DNA of 64,000 nt, from assembly GCA_026004435.1 (NCBI GenBank), contig BPJD01000001.1:1-64000 (forward strand), written 5' to 3'. The position numbers were made by a program, and so were the translations under genes. Below are positions 54,904-63,309 of the stretch, piece by piece; position 1 is the first letter of the stretch; each line of letters begins with the position of its first letter. The notes beneath the pieces are model-generated. The model saw nothing but the letters and a program-made list of their open reading frames with translations, did not search any database and was not told where the DNA came from. Source of the stretch: Patescibacteria group bacterium. Lineage in GTDB: Bacteria > Patescibacteriota > Microgenomatia > UBA1406 > GWC2-37-13.

Positions 54904-55190
54904 ATGCCTAAAATAGCTTTTGCTCTTTCAGATAAATTGTCTATTGACCAAGGTGGATCAAAGGTTAGTTCAATCCTAGTTTTTGTAAAGCCTAACTCTT
55001 GCATCTTGGCTTTTATCTCTCTTTCTATTGTGTCAAAAAGCGGACATCCGATAGTAGTTAAGGTCATTTTTATATAAACTGAGTTCTTTGCTGTCTGTTT
55101 AATGTCGTAAATTAATCCTAAGTCTACGATTGAAATATTAAGTTCTGGGTCTAGTACTTCTGTAAGTTTTTCTTTAATCTTATCCTCCAT
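54900..55190 (-). CDS. DUF59/MIP18-like metal-sulfur assembly factor
   Basis: 96 aa. VLDPELNISIVDLGLIYDI and VYIKMTLTTIGCPLFDTIEREI are the two conserved blocks of the SufT/PaaD/MIP18 family, including the reactive Cys. It assists Fe-S cluster assembly; no other Fe-S genes are nearby. Contains copy 5 of the 13-mer at the I-Y-D-I codons. Confidence 0.92.
   Translation of the reverse strand: MEDKIKEKLTEVLDPELNISIVDLGLIYDIKQTAKNSVYIKMTLTTIGCPLFDTIEREIKAKMQELGFTKTRIELTFDPPWSIDNLSERAKAILGI
55101..55113 (+). repeat. 13-mer AATGTCGTAAATT, copy 5
   Basis: Exact copy inside the DUF59 gene (coding strand ATT-TAC-GAC-ATT). Confidence 0.6.
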
Positions 55191-55197
55191 TGTTCTA

Positions 55198-55773
55198 TTA
55201 TAGCTTGTCTAGATAATTTTTTTTTAACATTTTCTTTACCCAGGGAGCAAACATTGTTGGTTTAAACGGATAAAGGTCTAGGTTCTTTAACTTTGTTTTG
55301 CTTATGAATGCATAGCCGTAACTGTAATCAGGGTTTGGTTTTGGCAGTATTTCAAGATCTATTATATAGTAATGGTTGATCTCATGTTCTAGTATTCTGC
55401 CTAATTGATTTTGTTTGTCTTCAGATCTGTACTTTATTTTAAACAAAAACTTAATATCGCTTTGTTTTGGCAAGTCTTGTTCGTCTTCCCAAAGCCATTC
55501 TCTGGTTAAAGTTTCAATTATACTTGTTTTGTTGTCAATTAATTTATTTTGCTTGTAATAAGGGTGAGAAGAAAAGCTAAGGTCTAATCTTCCATCAAAG
55601 ATTGGGTGTTTTCTTATTTGAACTAGGATTTGATCTTTGAATTGCAATAATGTCGTAAATCCAATATGAAGTATGCCCTCAAAATGAGCCTGCCATCTTT
55701 CTATTTTTCCTATGGTGTTGCCCTGATTATCAATCTTAGGCAAGTAAATCTTTTTTTTATAGTAATTGAGCAT
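55198..55773 (-). CDS. NUDIX-like protein (IPP isomerase-like?)
   Basis: 191 aa. WQAHFEGILHIGFTTLLQFKDQILVQIRKHPIFDGRLDLSFSSHPYY followed by SIIETLTREWLWEDE recalls the NUDIX fold as used in isopentenyl-diphosphate isomerase (a substrate His after the strand, then a degenerate REUxEE helix). The canonical NUDIX Glu pattern is incomplete. It lies 7 bp upstream of the DUF59 gene in one run. Role uncertain. Confidence 0.45.
   Translation of the reverse strand: MLNYYKKKIYLPKIDNQGNTIGKIERWQAHFEGILHIGFTTLLQFKDQILVQIRKHPIFDGRLDLSFSSHPYYKQNKLIDNKTSIIETLTREWLWEDEQDLPKQSDIKFLFKIKYRSEDKQNQLGRILEHEINHYYIIDLEILPKPNPDYSYGYAFISKTKLKNLDLYPFKPTMFAPWVKKMLKKNYLDKL
55649..55660 (+). repeat. 13-mer variant AATGTCGTAAAT(C), copy 6
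   Basis: 12 of 13 bases match. It lies inside the NUDIX-like gene in a third frame (G-F-T-T-L-L), so the word is not explained by a shared peptide. Confidence 0.55.
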
Positions 55774-55849
55774 TTTTATTAATATTATTATACAACTGTA
55801 ATTTGATTTTAGTTGTATTTTCCTAGTTTATTAAGTTTTTGTCTATTTA

Positions 55850-56586
55850 TTAAAGTATTTTAAGCAGATCTGTTAAAGAGGTTATTATTAGATCAGGTTT
55901 GTGGGTTATCTTTACTGAGTAGTTGCGCCATTTTTCTTGCTTTTTTATATTAACCTTGAACAAAATAGCTTTAAAGCCATACTCTTTTGCGGCTTGAATA
56001 TCACAGACTGGAGCGTTGCCAACATAAGGTATTTCATCTTTAGCCAGTTTAAAATGATTGTGAATATCTTGAAAAACCGCTGAGTCTGGTTTTTCTATTT
56101 GAAGTTCTTAAGATGCTTTTATGTACTCAAAATATTTTTTTATGCCGAGCATTTCTAAATTTGCGCAAAGGTCTACTGTTCTATCGTTGCTAAATACTCC
56201 CAATACCTTGCCTCTTTTTTTAGTTTGTTTAGGACTTTGTTCAACTTTTTTATTTTATTGACTTTTTTTGTTTCAGAAGGAATTTTTTCTCTATAAGATT
56301 TTAGAAATAGCAGTGAAAGTTTGGGCATAGTAGAGTAATTTAGTTTTAAAATCTCCAATGCTCTAAATACATTAGGTTCTTTCTGAAGAAAGTGATAAGC
56401 AAAAAGGTAATGGGTCCCAGAGTTTGTTCTAATCCAAGCCTTGTTAATTTTTTTTGCAGATTTGTTAATTCCAAATTTACCCAATAGTTTTTTTAAATCA
56501 ACAGAAATAAGCTTCGGTATTTCATTGAATGGATCAAAAATTAATGTCTTGCCCTAATCAAAAACAACTGCCTTAATTTTTTTCAC
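55850..56586 (-). pseudogene. HAD-family hydrolase pseudogene
   Basis: From a GTG at 56586: KAVVFD-stop-GKTLIFDPFNEIPKLIS, so a TAG (56556-56554) falls inside HAD motif I. The open part 56173-56484 covers the helical cap. A frameshift in an A-run near 56,215 leads to KVLGVFSNDRTVDLCANLEMLG (motif II), then a TAA (56110-56108). After it, EKPDSAVFQDI and DEIPYVGNAPVCDIQAAKEYGF show motifs III/IV. Three lesions make it non-functional; all four HAD motifs can still be read, so decay is recent. Confidence 0.85.
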
Positions 56587-56750
56587 TTGTCAATCTATAT
56601 ATCTTTTTCTTGCCATTTATTCCATACATCCTTAGGAGAATATCCTTTACCTAAATATTAGCAAACATTGGTTTATTTGTTAATTAGATTTATAGGTTGA
56701 ATCCTACATAGGTACAGAGATATTGATCCCCTTTAAGATGAGGGAAAGTA

Positions 56751-56879
56751 TGAGCGTAGATAAAAGAGTAAAAACAGAAAAACAATTACCAAAACGAAAA
56801 GAATATTTTAAAATCATAAAATTAATCATTAAAAAAGGCTTGGTTGTTTATCTTGATAAGTGTTTTTTCCACCTTTGAG
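56751..56879 (+). other. possible 42-codon ORF and flanking non-coding DNA
   Basis: AGGGAAAG precedes an ATG that opens 42 basic codons (MSVDKRVKTEKQLPKRKEYF...) ending TGA within a hairpin. It has no family and may be chance. The rest of 56587-57023 is AT-rich without a gene, but holds hairpins at 56864-56888 and ~56912-56938. Confidence 0.25.
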
Positions 56880-56888
56880 GTGGAAAAA
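56864..56888. terminator. perfect 10-bp hairpin
   Basis: TTTTTCCACC-TTTGA-GGTGGAAAAA. It has T-rich and A-rich ends, so it could terminate transcription from either side. A looser relative, CTTTCTTTGAGATGGAGAAAAT, follows ~45 bp later. Confidence 0.55.
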
Positions 56889-57023
56889 GGCGGAAAAAAC
56901 GTTGTTAAGTATCTTTTCTTTCTTTGAGATGGAGAAAATACATATTCTTTTGTGAAGTGGAACTAATTTTATTTTATAGAAAAACATTAAGAAAGAAATT
57001 TAACAAAATTGTAAAATTATATT

Positions 57024-57197
57024 ATGCAAACGATTTTAGTTCTAGTTATAAGCGATTGACCACCAACGCAAAGTATTAGAAAACTTATCTCAGAAAATAA
57101 CATTCAATTGATAATAACATTAGGAGATCTTAATTACTTGTCGTTATCAGAGTTAAAAGAAATATCTATTTCTAAAGTTGGTGTTTATGGTAATTAA
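57024..57197 (+). pseudogene. metallophosphoesterase remnant
   Basis: The + strand reads MQTILVLVISD-stop-PPTQSIRKLISENNIQLIITLGDLNYLSLSELKEI...KVGVYGN-stop. This is the first third of a calcineurin-like phosphoesterase (SD..., GDL, GNHD). It has a TGA at 57057-57059 after the first motif and stops where GNHD should be. Nothing of the remaining protein is seen before recR. Confidence 0.6.
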
Positions 57198-57209
57198 ATT
57201 GTTAGTTAT

Positions 57210-57827
57210 TTATTTGAAGACCTCTCTGCCTTGTATGCTTTTTTTTAGGGTCATATAATCTGCAAACTCAATGTTGGCTCCGATGGGAACGCCAGAGGCA
57301 ATGCGAGTTACTTTGATTCTTTCCTTATAATCTATCTCCTTGATTTTGTCCCGAATATACATTGCTGTTGCTTCTCCTTCCATATCAGGATCTGTGGCTA
57401 TAATTATCTCTGTTATTTCATTGATGTTGTTTCTGATTCTTGTCAGAAGTTCTTTGATAAAGATGTCATCTGGTCCAATGTTGTTTAATGGATCAATTTT
57501 GCCGTACAGTACATGATAAACTCCTTCGTAGATTTGTCCGTTTTCAAAAGCTATTAAGTCAAGAGGTGTTTCTACTACCATAATAATGTCTTTGTTTCTT
57601 TTGTTGTCTTGACAGATTGAGCAAAGATCTTCTTCTGTTAAGTTTAGGCAGTTTTGGCATTTTTTTACAGTTTTTTTAAGTTGTGTCAGGTGTTTGCTGA
57701 TTGCTTCTAAGTCTTCCTGCGGCAGTTGCAGCAGGTACAGACTTAATCTGTCTGCTGTTTTTTTGCCTATTCCGGGCAGTCTTTTAAAAAATTCAGATAC
57801 TTTTTCAAGTGTTTTTGGCAGTTTCAT
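57210..57827 (-). CDS. recR: recombination protein RecR
   Basis: 205 aa. Helix-hairpin-helix FFKRLPGIGKKTADRLSLYLL, zinc finger CQNCLNLTEEDLCSIC, TOPRIM domain IIMVVETPLDLIAFE and IIIATDPDMEGEATAMYI (normally xxTxEGExTA), and VTRIASGVPIGANIEFADYMTL. It loads RecA with RecO/RecF. It lies 12 bp downstream of rnj. Present together with lexA and dinB, it supports a working DNA-damage response. Confidence 0.95.
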   Translation of the reverse strand: MKLPKTLEKVSEFFKRLPGIGKKTADRLSLYLLQLPQEDLEAISKHLTQLKKTVKKCQNCLNLTEEDLCSICQDNKRNKDIIMVVETPLDLIAFENGQIYEGVYHVLYGKIDPLNNIGPDDIFIKELLTRIRNNINEITEIIIATDPDMEGEATAMYIRDKIKEIDYKERIKVTRIASGVPIGANIEFADYMTLKKSIQGREVFK

Positions 57828-57839
57828 AGCTAAGTAATG

Positions 57840-59531
57840 TTAAAGATTTAGAATTGTTATTACAATCAAAGGCGTCCTGCCTTTTTCCTGTATAAATAGT
57901 TTGGTTAAGGCTTTATCAATTTCTTTTCTAATTAAGTTGTGATCTTTTCCGGGCTGTTTTAGGACTCTGGCAATTTCAACTTCTGCTTTGGCAAATAGAT
58001 CCTTTTCATTCGGAGTGAAGACAAAACCTCTGGTAATTATTTGAGGCTTTGCAATAAGCTGGTTGTTATTGTTCAGCAGTAAAACAACATTGACAAAGCC
58101 TTCTTCAGCCAGTGTTTTTCTGTCCTGCAAAACTGTGTTGCCTACATCGCCTATTGTTTCTGCGTCTACAAAGATGTTTTTTGTTTCTATTCGCTCTGAT
58201 TTGTAGGCATTTTTGTTCTCAAACCAGACAGGCTCGCCTTCTTTAAGCATTATGATTTTATCTTTACCATAGCCTAGATCTTTGGCAAATTTCTGGTAGA
58301 CATATTGGTGTCTTAAGGTTCCTCCAATGGGCATAATATACTTTGGGTTTGTCAGTCTGACTAAAATTTTCAGGTCATCTTGGTTGCCGTGGCCTGATGC
58401 ATGCAGTTGGTCTTGTATGTTGCTGTAGACTACATCAGCCTGAAGCTCTGATAAGGTCTCAATCAGTGAGTAAATTTGGTCTTCGTTGCCAGGAATTGGG
58501 TCTGATGAGAAAATTATTTTATCTCCTGACTGGATTGATATATTGGGGTTTCTTTTTTGTGAGATTTTTGATAAGGCTGAGTCAAACTGTCCTTGTGATC
58601 CTGCTACTATGATGCATAATTTATTGGGCGGCAGTCTTGCTGCTTCCTCTTCTTTGATTACTAACCTTTCGTACAAAGGCAGGTAGCCTAGATCTCTGGC
58701 AAGTTTTGTGTTTTCTTTCATTGATCTGCCTACAAAAACTACTTTTCTGTTAAATACTGCTGCAGCATCCATACACTGTCTGATTCTTGAGATGTTTGAG
58801 GAAAATGTTGTCATAAAAAACTTTCCTTTTGTTTTTCTCATCTCTTCTATAAATGTTTCTCCTACAGCTTTTTCTGATAAGGTCATTCCTTCTCGTTCTA
58901 CGCCTAGGCAGTCTGTCAGCAGGCATAAAATATTTTGCTGGCCAGCTCTGATTATCTTGGCAAAGTCAGGAGGCTGTTCATAAGGTGGTGTTAAATCAAA
59001 CTTAAAGTCAGATCCGTGATAAATATTTCCTGCTGGAGTTTTGATAAATATATGGGCTGTATCTGGAATTGAGTGTGTCAGATGAATATACTCTGCTTTG
59101 AATGCTCCAAACTCATAGGTTTTTCTGTAGTCTATTTCATTAATATGCACTTTATTGCCAAACTCAGCAAATTTATTCTCTAAAAACTGTTTTGTAAGTT
59201 TAGTAGCAAATATCGGCGGTTTGCCTAAATTAGCATAATGGTAAGGCAAGGCGGAGATGTGATCTTCATGGCCGTGTGTTAGCAGAACAGCTCTTATATA
59301 CTTGGTTTTGTCTTTAAGGTATGTGATATCTGGTATGACTAAATCAACTCCTAAATTCTGTTCTTTGGGAAATCCAATGCCGCAGTCAATTATTATTATG
59401 TCCTGAAGTTGATTTTGAAAGTAGTATTCGTAAACATACATATTTTTTGTTACTCCTGTTGTTCCTCCCAGTGGAATTATCCTTATTTTTGATTCTGTTT
59501 TTTCTTGCGATAAAAATTTTATGTTTTTCAT
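57840..59531 (-). CDS. rnj: ribonuclease J
   Basis: 563 aa. Metallo-beta-lactamase motif LTHGHEDHISALPY; ITHSIPDTAHIFIKTPAGNIYHGSDFKFD is the beta-CASP region; IVAGSQGQFDSALSKIS (motif A/B) and HASGHGNQDDLKIL, then the C-terminal domain. 5'-3' exo- and endonuclease for mRNA decay and rRNA processing. Stands 3 bp after prs in the run prs-rnj-recR. Confidence 0.95.
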   Translation of the reverse strand: MKNIKFLSQEKTESKIRIIPLGGTTGVTKNMYVYEYYFQNQLQDIIIIDCGIGFPKEQNLGVDLVIPDITYLKDKTKYIRAVLLTHGHEDHISALPYHYANLGKPPIFATKLTKQFLENKFAEFGNKVHINEIDYRKTYEFGAFKAEYIHLTHSIPDTAHIFIKTPAGNIYHGSDFKFDLTPPYEQPPDFAKIIRAGQQNILCLLTDCLGVEREGMTLSEKAVGETFIEEMRKTKGKFFMTTFSSNISRIRQCMDAAAVFNRKVVFVGRSMKENTKLARDLGYLPLYERLVIKEEEAARLPPNKLCIIVAGSQGQFDSALSKISQKRNPNISIQSGDKIIFSSDPIPGNEDQIYSLIETLSELQADVVYSNIQDQLHASGHGNQDDLKILVRLTNPKYIMPIGGTLRHQYVYQKFAKDLGYGKDKIIMLKEGEPVWFENKNAYKSERIETKNIFVDAETIGDVGNTVLQDRKTLAEEGFVNVVLLLNNNNQLIAKPQIITRGFVFTPNEKDLFAKAEVEIARVLKQPGKDHNLIRKEIDKALTKLFIQEKGRTPLIVITILNL

Positions 59532-59534
59532 AGT

Positions 59535-60476
59535 TTAGTTTTTATAGTCTTGTAATATTTCAGCTAGTTTTGAAGCCACTGATATAGTTGCTATTTTATC
59601 AGGTTCTTTTAGGTCAGTTCTGGTGATTGTGTTGGTAGTAAAGATTTTTTCAATTTTGCTGTTGTTAATTTTTTCAACTGCTTCTTGGGTAAAGTCTTTA
59701 TGAACAATTACTGCTAAAATTTTTGAGGCTTTGTACTTTAGGCAGAGTTCTGCAGAGTTAATCAGTGTGCCTGCTGAGGTTGAGACATCATCAACAATTA
59801 GACACAACTTGTTCTCAACACTGCCGTAAATCTCTACTGCCTTTGAATCATGAATACCTTGCAGGTTTCTTTTCTTTTCAGTAACTGCTAAATTAAAATT
59901 GTCTGAATTAAAAAATATTTCTCCAAATTTTCTTGCTCTTTCTAATCCTCCTTGGTCAGGAGAGACTATTGTTATGTTTGTTGCAGAGGTTGTTATGTTA
60001 ATCTGGTCTAGGTAGTTTTTTATTGCTTCAGAGAGTTCGTCAAACACATTTAAATTAGTAAAAGGAATTGAGAAAACACCTGAGCTGGCTTCATCATGCA
60101 GTTCGCAGGTTATAACTCTGCTTAAGTTCAGGTTTTGCAGAATATTGGCAATAAGATTAAAGCTGACTGATTCGCCTTTAAGATGTTCAATATTTTGCCG
60201 GCTAAAACCAAAGTATGGTATTACTACAATAATCTCTTTGGCTTCTTGCCTTTTGAGGCTGTCAATTATTAATAAAAGCTCAAGCAGGGTTTCGCTGGCT
60301 GGTCTGCTGATTGACTGAATTACTACAGCAGTTTGATTATACATTCTTTGATTAATCCTTACTTTAAACTCTGTATCTGCAAATTTAGTTGTCTCTGCTT
60401 GTAGACAATCAGCCTTCAGCAGTTCTGCTGTTTCTTTGGCTAGTTGGTAATTGGCACTTCCTGAAATTATTATCAT
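59535..60476 (-). CDS. prs: ribose-phosphate pyrophosphokinase
   Basis: 313 aa, normal length. RINQRMYNQTAVVIQSISRPASETLLELLLIIDSL and VVIPYFGFSRQN match PRPP synthetase; VSPDQGGLERARKFGE and the PRPP loop CLIVDDVSTSAGTLINSAELC (usually DDxxDTGGT). Makes PRPP from ribose-5-phosphate and ATP. Several conserved sites deviate (SRQN for ARQD), so it is divergent. Confidence 0.92.
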   Translation of the reverse strand: MIIISGSANYQLAKETAELLKADCLQAETTKFADTEFKVRINQRMYNQTAVVIQSISRPASETLLELLLIIDSLKRQEAKEIIVVIPYFGFSRQNIEHLKGESVSFNLIANILQNLNLSRVITCELHDEASSGVFSIPFTNLNVFDELSEAIKNYLDQINITTSATNITIVSPDQGGLERARKFGEIFFNSDNFNLAVTEKKRNLQGIHDSKAVEIYGSVENKLCLIVDDVSTSAGTLINSAELCLKYKASKILAVIVHKDFTQEAVEKINNSKIEKIFTTNTITRTDLKEPDKIATISVASKLAEILQDYKN

Positions 60477-60489
60477 ATTAGTTGTGTTA

Positions 60490-60765
60490 TTATTCTGTTA
60501 GTTCTTCCTGATTTTGAAAAAGTTGCAGATATCTTTGAGCTGCCAGAACTTTTGTTTCCTGAATTATTTTGTTAAAAGCTTCTGCCAGTCTAGGTTCTTG
60601 AATGCCGTCTACTTCAACGCTTTTAACCTTTTGGTTGGCAGTCATTACGATCTTTACACCATTTTCATCTACTGTAACTTCTTCATTTTCCAGCTGTTTG
60701 TCCAGCTGTTGTGATTGTTGGTAAAGTTTTGGTAGGAATCCTGCTCCTTTTAAAGGGTTTATCAT
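60490..60765 (-). CDS. ybaB: YbaB/EbfC nucleoid-associated protein
   Basis: 91 aa. The central beta part EEVTVDENGVKIVMTANQKVKSVEVDG is the YbaB signature (ENGVxVxxxGxxxVxxVxID), flanked by two helices. Commonly encoded next to dnaX and recR, as here (dnaX-ybaB-prs-rnj-recR). Confidence 0.93.
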   Translation of the reverse strand: MINPLKGAGFLPKLYQQSQQLDKQLENEEVTVDENGVKIVMTANQKVKSVEVDGIQEPRLAEAFNKIIQETKVLAAQRYLQLFQNQEELTE

Positions 60766-60785
60766 AATTGTATATTGGTTAATTT

Positions 60786-61817
60786 TTAATGTGGTTTACT
60801 TGAATTATAAAACTCTATTATTGCTAATTCAAGCGGGATTAGGTCATTTGGTGTGTACCTAAGTTCTTGATAGGCTCTCTGAAACAATCTTAGAATAAGA
60901 GTCAATTTGTTTATTTTGGTTTTATTGTTGCTTTTTATGCTGTCAATTAATTGTTCTTTTGCTGTTTTTAGTGTAAAACTGATTAGATTTTTAACATCTC
61001 CTCCTTCTTGGTAAAAGTTTTCAGCCCAGTCGATTGCTGTCTGCAGGTCTTGATTGAGAAGTATTTCCAGAAGTTGTTTGTTGTCTTTGGTATAAAGATG
61101 GTTTAGAGCCTGCTCATATGTTGTTTTATTTAGAGAGACAAGTTCTTCAAGAATTTTGGCTGCATCTCTAAATGAATTGTTTGCTGTGTCTGCAATAAGT
61201 GCTAAAGTTTTTTCTTCAATTTTGAGTTGTTCTCCTTTTTTAATTCGTTTCAGCATTGTTATAATATCCTCTTGTGTTACAGCTCCAAAATTAACAATTA
61301 CACAGCGTGATTTTATTGTGTCCGGCAGTTTCTCTGGATTGGTTGTTGCCAAAATAAATATTGTTCGTTGAGGCGGTTCTTCTAGTGTTTTCAGCAAGGC
61401 ATTAAATGCTTCGTTGGTTATCATATGAGCCTCGTCAATTATAAAGACTTTGTGTCTGGCAGACATTGGTGCAAACTGAGCTTCTTTTATTAGACTTTTA
61501 ATATCTTCTATGCCTCTGTGAGAGGCTGCATCAAGCTCAACAATGTCTGAGACAGCTTCATTTGTTATATTCAGACACATCTGGCATTGATTGCAAGGGT
61601 CAAGCTCTTGGCTTTTACCTGAAAAATAATTGTTAAGGCAGTTTATTGCTTTGGCTAAAATTCTGGCAGATGAGGTTTTTCCTGTGCCTCTTTGACCTGT
61701 AAACAGCAAAGCATGCGGCAGGTTTTTGTCCTTTTTTAAGATTGAGTATAGGAGTTCTCTGGCTTTAGGATTGTCTAATTCTGCTATTGATTTAGGCCTA
61801 TATTTAAGATAGTACAT
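60786..61817 (-). CDS. dnaX: DNA polymerase III gamma subunit (short DnaX)
   Basis: 343 aa from the ATG at 61817 (MYYLKYRPKSIAEL, the usual DnaX start; a TTG at 61835 is in frame). Walker A FTGQRGTGKTSSARI, zinc Cys cluster with CNQCQMC, Walker B IIDEAHMI, SRC motif IKSRC. It ends shortly after domain III, so only a gamma-like product is made and the tau C-terminal part is missing. TATAAT lies 9 nt upstream of the ATG, between ybeY and dnaX. Confidence 0.94.
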   Translation of the reverse strand: MYYLKYRPKSIAELDNPKARELLYSILKKDKNLPHALLFTGQRGTGKTSSARILAKAINCLNNYFSGKSQELDPCNQCQMCLNITNEAVSDIVELDAASHRGIEDIKSLIKEAQFAPMSARHKVFIIDEAHMITNEAFNALLKTLEEPPQRTIFILATTNPEKLPDTIKSRCVIVNFGAVTQEDIITMLKRIKKGEQLKIEEKTLALIADTANNSFRDAAKILEELVSLNKTTYEQALNHLYTKDNKQLLEILLNQDLQTAIDWAENFYQEGGDVKNLISFTLKTAKEQLIDSIKSNNKTKINKLTLILRLFQRAYQELRYTPNDLIPLELAIIEFYNSSKPH

Positions 61818-61836
61818 ACTTTCTAAATTATACAAG

Positions 61837-62205
61837 TTAATTGGGTTGATTTTGAGTCAGTGTGTTAATACTGTGATCTAATAATGCCTCAAATAGTTTG
61901 TCTACTGTTTTGTTTCTTTCTGCCGCAAGCAGTATTGCCTGCGGATAGCAGATAATAATCTCTGCAATTAAGTACTCCTCTGCCTGTTGCTGAAAGTAAG
62001 GAAATGTCAGTATTGGTAAGGCTGTATCTTCTTGTTTGTATTTTTGGCTTATTCTTCTCATTTTGGTTTTTCCCACTATAGACAAATTAACTACACCAGA
62101 ATTTATCTGCGCTTTAGTCAATTTATCCGCCAGAACTTGTTTTAGGAATTTTCTGTTAATTTTATATCTTGATGAACAAAAAATATTTACTTTGATATTA
62201 CTCAT
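61837..62205 (-). CDS. ybeY: divergent YbeY-like rRNA maturation factor
   Basis: 122 aa. VNLSIVGKTKMRRISQKYKQEDTALPILTFPYF fits YbeY (xLNxxYRxKDxPTDVLSFP), and AEIIICYPQAILLAAERNK fits GDIxIxxxxAxxQA. The zinc motif HGxLHLxGxDH is largely lost: the C-terminus reads LLDHSINTLTQNQPN, keeping at most one His. Position between rpsU and dnaX also suits YbeY. Probably inactive as a classical metal-dependent nuclease, or altered in mechanism. Confidence 0.7.
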   Translation of the reverse strand: MSNIKVNIFCSSRYKINRKFLKQVLADKLTKAQINSGVVNLSIVGKTKMRRISQKYKQEDTALPILTFPYFQQQAEEYLIAEIIICYPQAILLAAERNKTVDKLFEALLDHSINTLTQNQPN

Positions 62206-62395
62206 CTTTTTTTTGTCGTCTAATTTTTTTTAAATAATTCCATCTTTTTTTGGTTTCTTTTTTTAAGGTTGATGGTTTGATATAAAATAAGCGCTTTTTG
62301 TACTCGTCTACAATGTTTTCTTCAAGAAATGTTTTTACAAATTTGCGCAACATTGAGTCTTTGTTTTCATCTTTATCTTTTTTTACAAAAACCAT
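62198..62395 (-). CDS. rpsU: ribosomal protein S21 (bS21)-like
   Basis: 65 aa, highly basic. SMLRKFVKTFLEENIVDEYKKRLFYIKPSTLKKETKKRWNYLKKIRRQKK follows the bS21 layout (SxLRRFKRxxExxGIxxExRRRxxYExPSxxRKxK). A strong Shine-Dalgarno AGGAGGTGG (minus strand, 62414-62406) lies 10 nt before the ATG. It overlaps ybeY by 8 bp. Confidence 0.9.
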   Translation of the reverse strand: MVFVKKDKDENKDSMLRKFVKTFLEENIVDEYKKRLFYIKPSTLKKETKKRWNYLKKIRRQKKDE

Positions 62396-62455
62396 AAAAA
62401 ATACTCCACCTCCTTTTTATTTTTTAACTTAATATTTTAGCAGTCTTTTATTTTA

Positions 62456-63301
62456 TTATATTTGTTTTAAAACTTCAATCAGCTGTGGCAGTTTGAGTTT
62501 AGTTGGCGTATAGTTTGGTGATTTTAGAGTTCCATTAAGCAGAATTTTTTTTGATTGGTGCAGAAACCAGCGAGTGTCTGGTTCTAACTCTTTCAGCTTT
62601 TTATAGGTTTTCGTTAAGTCAATCTTAGATTCAGGGTGTGCCTTGATTTTGACTATTTTTCTGTTTTTGTCGTACCTTAAAACTAGGCTGTAACCTGATT
62701 TTAAGGCAATCTGAGAGGTAACTTCATTGGAAGAAATTACTGCTAAGCCTTTGCCTTCAGTTGTGTTGAAAACATAGGCATTTTTTAACTCTTTTTCTGC
62801 TCTTATTTTGTTTTTTAAGATATTTAAAACTCCCTCTAAAGCTAAAAATCCAAACTCTGTTGTTTGCCAGTCATTGGTTAGTTTTATCTTTACTCCTTCA
62901 ATGATCTGATGTAGTAAAAATTCATAAATATCTGCTGTTGGGTCTTCTAAGGTTACTTCTTGAAAGTTGTCAAAAAAGGTTACTATTTTTGTTAATCTTT
63001 TAACTGCTTGTTTTTCAATTCCAGTTAGGTATTTTTGTTTAACTAGGTGTTTATAGACTCTTTCTGTAGCAGATGTTTTTGTTTTAAGCTGGTGGTGGTC
63101 AAATCTGCCTAGCCCTGTATCTGTGTGAATGATATTTGGATCTGAGTCAGGCTTCTCTTTATTTAAAGTTTCTCCTGCTGGAACAAACTTAATTTCAGCC
63201 AGCTTCCAGCCGGGAAGGTATTTTTTTATCAGCCAAGTTGAGGCTACTGCATCTAAATCAGGCCAGGTGTGTGTTACTATTATCTTTTTTGATTTTATCA
63301 T
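62456..63301 (-). CDS. MYG1/DHH-like phosphoesterase
   Basis: 281 aa. IVTHTWPDLDAVASTWLIKKY and IIHTDTGLGRFDHHQ are like the D-x-D / DHH motifs of MYG1 and other DHH-type hydrolases. Later residues include FHNF-like FFDNFQEVTLEDP and a C-terminal HPESKIDLTKTYKKLKELEPDTRWFLHQSKKILLNG. MYG1 proteins are 3'-5' RNA exonucleases in eukaryotes. Between rpsU and proS on the same strand; function here inferred. Confidence 0.6.
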   Translation of the reverse strand: MIKSKKIIVTHTWPDLDAVASTWLIKKYLPGWKLAEIKFVPAGETLNKEKPDSDPNIIHTDTGLGRFDHHQLKTKTSATERVYKHLVKQKYLTGIEKQAVKRLTKIVTFFDNFQEVTLEDPTADIYEFLLHQIIEGVKIKLTNDWQTTEFGFLALEGVLNILKNKIRAEKELKNAYVFNTTEGKGLAVISSNEVTSQIALKSGYSLVLRYDKNRKIVKIKAHPESKIDLTKTYKKLKELEPDTRWFLHQSKKILLNGTLKSPNYTPTKLKLPQLIEVLKQI

Positions 63302-63309
63302 CTGCTATG

